Source of the DNA: Lumbricus terrestris
Taxonomy: Eukaryota > Annelida > Clitellata > Crassiclitellata > Lumbricidae
Direction of reading: 5' to 3'
NCBI GenBank assembly: GCA_949752735.1
Contig: OX457039.1
Span: 42,217,699-42,281,698 of the forward strand
DNA: 64,000 nucleotides
A program made the translations under genes and the position numbers. The notes below the pieces were generated by a model. The model saw only the letters and a program-made list of their open reading frames with translations, had not been told where the DNA came from and did not search any database. Numbering within the stretch: the stretch's first letter is position 1; every line of letters starts with the position of its first letter. Shown here piece after piece: positions 59,691 through 64,000 of the stretch.

Positions 59691-60354
59691 CGATCCGAGC
59701 TCATCTACGTAAAACATAAGAATGTAGACAAGAAGAGTGATACTTAGGCCTATAGACAATGTCATGCAGTCTACACCTCCGTAACCCATCCGAAACCTGG
59801 GTAGGTTTAAAAGGATAATAGTAAAGACAATGGGCTATTTAGGCCTATCGGTCTGGGAAAAACAAAGACTATTATCTTCGTTATGCAACAGCATCGGTCA
59901 ACAGAAACTCCAATTTATCACAAATATTTTTACATTGAGTATCTGTCTACATTATGCATAGAACAGGAATGAAGCTGCACTGAATAATTTATTGTCTAAA
60001 TAATTTTGTAAAATAATAGCAGTTTCGTTGGCTGTGTAATGTGCATATAGGGCGTATCTCTATATATTATACAGTTTAAAGACCTATGGATAAGAGAATT
60101 TTTCGCAACAAGCATTATTGAATAAATCTCGACAATCGATCATTTTGGCGTTCTAAATTATTCGCCAATGTAGGTTTATTATAATTATAAGTTGTATTGA
60201 TGAAACTATAGTTGCTTCTTAAATAGAAGTTGGATCGATTAAGCTATTTCACGCGCAATAGAAGATGGATTGATCATTGACGAAGAATAATGTAGAAGTT
60301 CTATTGGTGAAGATTGCGTGCATGGAAGTTGGATTGACGACAGTGTTCGTGGGC

Positions 60355-60355
<1 letters not shown>
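59691..60355. other. 3' flank of the third gene, no further feature
   Basis: AT-rich sequence, presumably including the 3' UTR. An AATAAA occurs at 60120-60125 (GAATAAATC) and would be a candidate poly(A) signal about 430 bp after the stop. Confidence 0.4.

Positions 60356-60400
<45 letters not shown>
60356..60400. repeat. (ATA)n microsatellite
   Basis: About 45 bp of uninterrupted ATA repeats. Confidence 0.96.
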
Positions 60401-60401
<1 letters not shown>

Positions 60402-61184
60402 TTTATTGAGAACGTTAAATCTGTAGGTCACCCTAGCTATGGTCCGAGAGTATTTGCTGTAGACATACTGTTGGAATCGTGGAAAATGCGGCCATTGTTG
60501 CCATACCCAACGAGCGTATACGTTGGCTGTCTATAAAATTAAGGACTATTAGTTGGTTTTCTTAGTGTAGAATTGTTCAAATTTGATGTACAAGCAAAAG
60601 AAATACATTTTTGGAATCAGGAAACAAAGCTGATCAAAACTAGATATATGAACATCCTGAGAAATAGAAAAAAATTATTCGACTTTTTCAGCTCAGAGGT
60701 CACTCCACCTCAACTCAAACGATTTTGAGGAAAGCTCCCACTCGACCACCTCCGAATTGGCTGGAAATTTAACCACACGTTGCAACATGCATTGGATATT
60801 GAAGTTCAAAATATTGTTGAAATACTTTAATTGCTTTCCAAGATATCATAGCTTTCGTAACCCCCAACCTCCAAAAGCCTTTCGCAAAAACTTCGACATC
60901 TCAACTTGTCAAGGTTCAACATCCTCGGAGCTGTTATATGAATTCATATTATTTTATTTCTATGTGTACAGTTTCTTTCATAGATTTCAAAACTATAATT
61001 ATTTTTAGTGTGTGTCTAGTATTTTTAGTTATATTAAATGTTAAAGGTGCCTTCATATTCAGTTTATATTTAGATTCTCAATATTCAGCGATCAGTATAA
61101 GCCTATCTCAATATAATATATATATATAGTATCTGATATACATATATATATCAGATATATATATACATATATATATACATAGTA

Positions 61185-61216
<32 letters not shown>

Positions 61217-62100
61217 GCTTTGATGGGGTTTTGTTTTTCAGAAGTTAACAGTGTCAAAAATGTGTTTTTTTACTGAGTGTGGCAGTCATGGATGGTTTTT
61301 CACAGACTTTTTACCCATATAATATTAGCATAAAAATTTTGCATCCAATGTTATTAATGGCATTTCTGCACACATCATCATATATTTTGACTTTTTCAGT
61401 GCATAAAAAAGTGCTAAAATGAATATTCAGTGGCTGAGATATACTATACTGAATTTTTCCATCTTGTACTAGTGCACTATTACTACAGCATGCTAGTGCT
61501 AAACAAAGAGCACATTGCAATGGAACACAGCATATTTCATCATGTTTCTGTCAAGTCTGCTGATAGCTTGACTTGGCCAAGATATACTCATCGTGTATTT
61601 GACAAGTATATCTTCTTCGTCTGACTGGTCAGTTATCAATCTAGTGTACTATTTTAGGTTATAATATTCCTTCCACACACATAGCTAGTTGACAAATAGT
61701 CATTTGTACGTTGTTCACCTGAAGAAAGACATGTTTAGAATCAGGAAAAATGATGATAAACCTGACATGCTAAAAAAATCCTGGAGAAAAAGAAAAATGA
61801 TTAGCCAGATTACATTGAATTCTGCAAATTTTTAATTTTCCTTACAATTACCCATTTTCACATTATCTGTAATCTCAGAAATAGCCAAGTTCAGATACCA
61901 TATGTCTACTGCAATTTATCTATTAATTAAATAATTGAATGGCCAATCGTCATCCACCCTGGCTTTGGACTGGCAGTGTTAACACATTAGTGTTATTGCT
62001 AGCAGAGGCTGAATTAATCATCTTTTCACTCTTCAGATTCTCTATTTTTACATTTCATCCTGTGTTTGATTTATTATTATTAAATGATTTTAAAACTATA
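60401..62100. other. AT-rich intergenic DNA, probably old repeats
   Basis: No gene supported. It contains a TA-rich palindromic tract (61108-61216) with repeated TATCTGATATA. Two loosely similar segments around 60965-61020 and 62050-62115 (TTTTAAAACTATAATCAT or ATTTCAAAACTATAATTAT) suggest relics of a duplicated repeat. Confidence 0.4.
61108..61216. repeat. (TA)n tract with TATCTGATATA palindromes
   Basis: Alternating TA interrupted by ATCTGATATA motifs in both orientations, giving extensive self-complementarity. Confidence 0.9.
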
Positions 62101-62199
62101 ATCATATATTCTGTGCCATTTGAGTTGACTCATTCAGGCTAATCTTTTTGGAAAACTTTTCCATCACATCAACACAAAGCTGTGTAAGTGTGCCTAGAA

Positions 62200-62960
62200 G
62201 AGTACTGGTAACTTTCGAACATCTAGGCTACACCTCCTGGTTATGCCTCCGTTCTTTATTTAGGCAATCACCATAACAGCGTACTCCTTGAAAAGTTGTT
62301 CCTTTGCAATGTTAAATAAAAGCATCTGATGCAGGTGGTAACAATAATTAGAGTGTACATGAGTTCTTGGTAAAGACTAAAGAGTTGCTCAAGTGCTGTT
62401 TTCAGTTCAGTGCAATCACTAGTCCTATCATACATGTTAATGGCAAACCATTCTAAAACTGGCATCTATGACAAATTATGCACTGCTTTATCGATATCAT
62501 CTGTGACTTCACATAGATTCATCAATGCTTCAGTGACCACTGGATACTAATCCAGGCTTTGCCGGCTGCAGCTGCCTTTTCTGGCAAACTTGATACTGTG
62601 TCACCTCGTGTAAAACAGTGGAAGACTTGCAGCAATTACCATTTATCAGCATTCACATAACTATGTGAATTTAACAAATCATGAACTGCAATCAGGCGAC
62701 TACATCGACATCATAGTTAATTTGGTCCAGTGCTACAACTAAATTTTTATGAAGAGTTAAATGAGCATTTCGTCCATGACTGACAGCAGGCAGATCTGGA
62801 AAGTTTTCTAGCAAATGATTCTTAAGTCGAGTAGCATTAAGGTTTACTTGTCAGAAAATACATTGACACTATGTTAATTAATCTTCGTTTAATTAGACAA
62901 ATAAGGGTGACACACCACACCCAGTAACAAGTCAATACACTTTAAAAGTAAACAGCAAAA
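62200..62960 (-). pseudogene. Degenerate transposon-associated coding remnant
   Basis: On the - strand, frame-shifted translation gives VFHCFTRGDTVSSLPEKAAA, then ALMNLCEVTDDIDKAVHN, MPVLEWFAINMYDRTSDCTE and LPPASDAFI*HCKGTTFQG. A block with (G)xDTVSS, a Tyr-Asp-Arg-Thr segment with a Cys-Thr, and a PP...H...Q block in that order resembles an uncharacterised protein type that recurs in many copies in marine invertebrate genomes. Many stops and shifts make it a relic. Identification is from memory of the pattern and is tentative. Confidence 0.4.
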
Positions 62961-62969
62961 TAATGTGAA

Positions 62970-63600
62970 GATAACAATGTCATTAACGGGTGTCAAAGAG
63001 AACCCTCCGAATAAAGTTTCTAACATCTTTAGCTGGTAGAACAAAAGGAAGTGGTCTAGTTATAGGTGGTTTTTGCAAGAGGTGGAAAAAGGTTCCTCAG
63101 GACATGATTGATGTTTAGCATTATATTACGAAGCAGCCCAGCATCAGCTCCGGCAACTAATTTCTCAATGTTCGGGAACATAGTGGAAAGGAATCCCAGT
63201 CATCGCATACGATTCAACATTCGTTCTAGTTTAGTTCTGTCGTTGCTAATGGTGAACCCCCACCAGGCTGGGGCAGCATAGAGGATCCTCGCGACTGAAG
63301 TGACTCGAGCTAGCCTACTTTGTGGAGAGCGTCAGAGGGCAGTCCATGGGCTCTAAGCATTCTCAGTGCATAGAGTGATCTAGAACATCCCTTCAGCAGC
63401 TCAAAAACATGTTCTGTAGCTCGAAGATTGCTACAGTAATAGTTGATTCGCATAAAGTTGGCTAAGTTCAGCAAGTCTGAATACTGGAGGCAAAATGTTG
63501 TTGGCTCTGGCTTCTTCCAAGTACATAAAGCTAATGTGATTTAGTCTGCATTTAACCCGTTTGTACACTTCGCATTGTCTTCACATGGCACTGGCTGACC
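62970..63600 (-). pseudogene. Degenerate LINE (jockey/CR1-group) RT C-terminal remnant
   Basis: On the - strand: HVFELLKGCSRSLYALRMLR and AHGLPSDALHKV, then ARILYAAPAWWGF-like sequence (frame shift), NDRTKLERMLNRMR, LVAGADAGLLRNIM, NHVLRNLFPPL. The order matches the region after the RT fingers/palm in non-LTR retrotransposons. Stops and frameshifts are present. This family differs from the LINE at 12.7-14.75 kb. Confidence 0.7.
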
Positions 63601-64000
63601 AAATTAAACAGGCTGGTAATTTAGCCTTGATTTACAATCAAATCACCACTAAACAACTTTAGTAGCATCAAGTTATCAGTCTTTTCTTCTGGGAGGGTGA
63701 AATTGTGAGCCATTTGCCAAAGTTATACAACGGATCTCGCTGCAGTGGGTAGAGGTCACGAATGACATGGAAGTTCCCTGAACAGCTTTAAAAGGCACGG
63801 GCTCATAGCATTAGGATGTAAGTAGCCAGCTCATCTAGGCCTGTCCATGAAGACATAGGTGGAGATTTGGGGGGACGGTCCCCTCCAAAGTTTGTGGTGG
63901 ATGGGATGGAGATGCTTATATCCCCCAATATTTCAGAAATATCATTCTAAATTTCTAGTGTTATTGCCGTTTATTCATAATGAGCAATTTTGTTAAGATG
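63601..64000. other. Window end, no supported feature
   Basis: Possible continuation of the degenerate LINE upstream on the - strand, but no motif is clear. Confidence 0.35.

Overview
This is a eukaryotic, almost certainly invertebrate animal, genomic window. It holds intron-rich genes with GT-AG splice sites, CR1/L2-like LINEs with tRNA-derived SINEs, many hAT-like terminal-inverted-repeat (TIR) elements with 8-bp target-site duplications (TSDs), a Gypsy LTR element and large microsatellites. I could not place the phylum from sequence alone. The short palindrome TAGGCCTA recurs through the non-coding DNA. No prokaryotic, organellar or CRISPR features are seen.

Three protein-coding genes, all on the + strand, could be reconstructed exon by exon with matching splice phases. 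(1) 5058-23321 is a 17-exon SNF2-family chromatin remodeler of the LSH/HELLS (DDM1-like) type, predicted 1221 aa. It has two introns that appear to use GC-AG borders and repeated SUMO-interacting-like motifs near both ends. (2) 28232-36603 is a 9-exon adenosylhomocysteinase of exactly 432 aa with the known catalytic and NAD residues in register. (3) 52615-59690 is a 7-exon gene of 410 aa that I do not recognise. It is Ser/Arg/Glu-rich and ends in a possible class I PDZ ligand. Genes 1 and 2 touch the same biochemistry: the remodeler supports DNA methylation, and the hydrolase clears the S-adenosylhomocysteine that inhibits methyltransferases. Their proximity may be chance.

The rest is mobile and tandem DNA. 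1-4.8 kb: a GC-rich LTR-like or promoter-like stretch, a TACA microsatellite, a SINE and a hAT MITE. 5-23 kb: the remodeler, whose introns carry a LINE (12.7-14.75 kb, broken by a 203-bp tandem duplication), LINE tails, and hAT elements at 17.9 and 19.5 kb. 23.3-28.2 kb: TIR elements, a SINE and a roughly 470-bp palindrome of LINE 3' ends. 28.2-36.6 kb: the hydrolase, with hAT and SINE insertions in introns. 38.1-40.6 kb: a 23-bp satellite with a 46-monomer higher-order period. 41.27-47.30 kb: a nested stack, in which a hAT element was hit by a Gypsy element whose 5' LTR was then hit by a TA-target TIR element; all three TSDs are intact. 47.3-50.4 kb: more TIR elements, one carrying a telomere-like minisatellite. 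50.8-60 kb: the third gene among long microsatellites. 60-64 kb: degenerate transposon coding remnants on the - strand.
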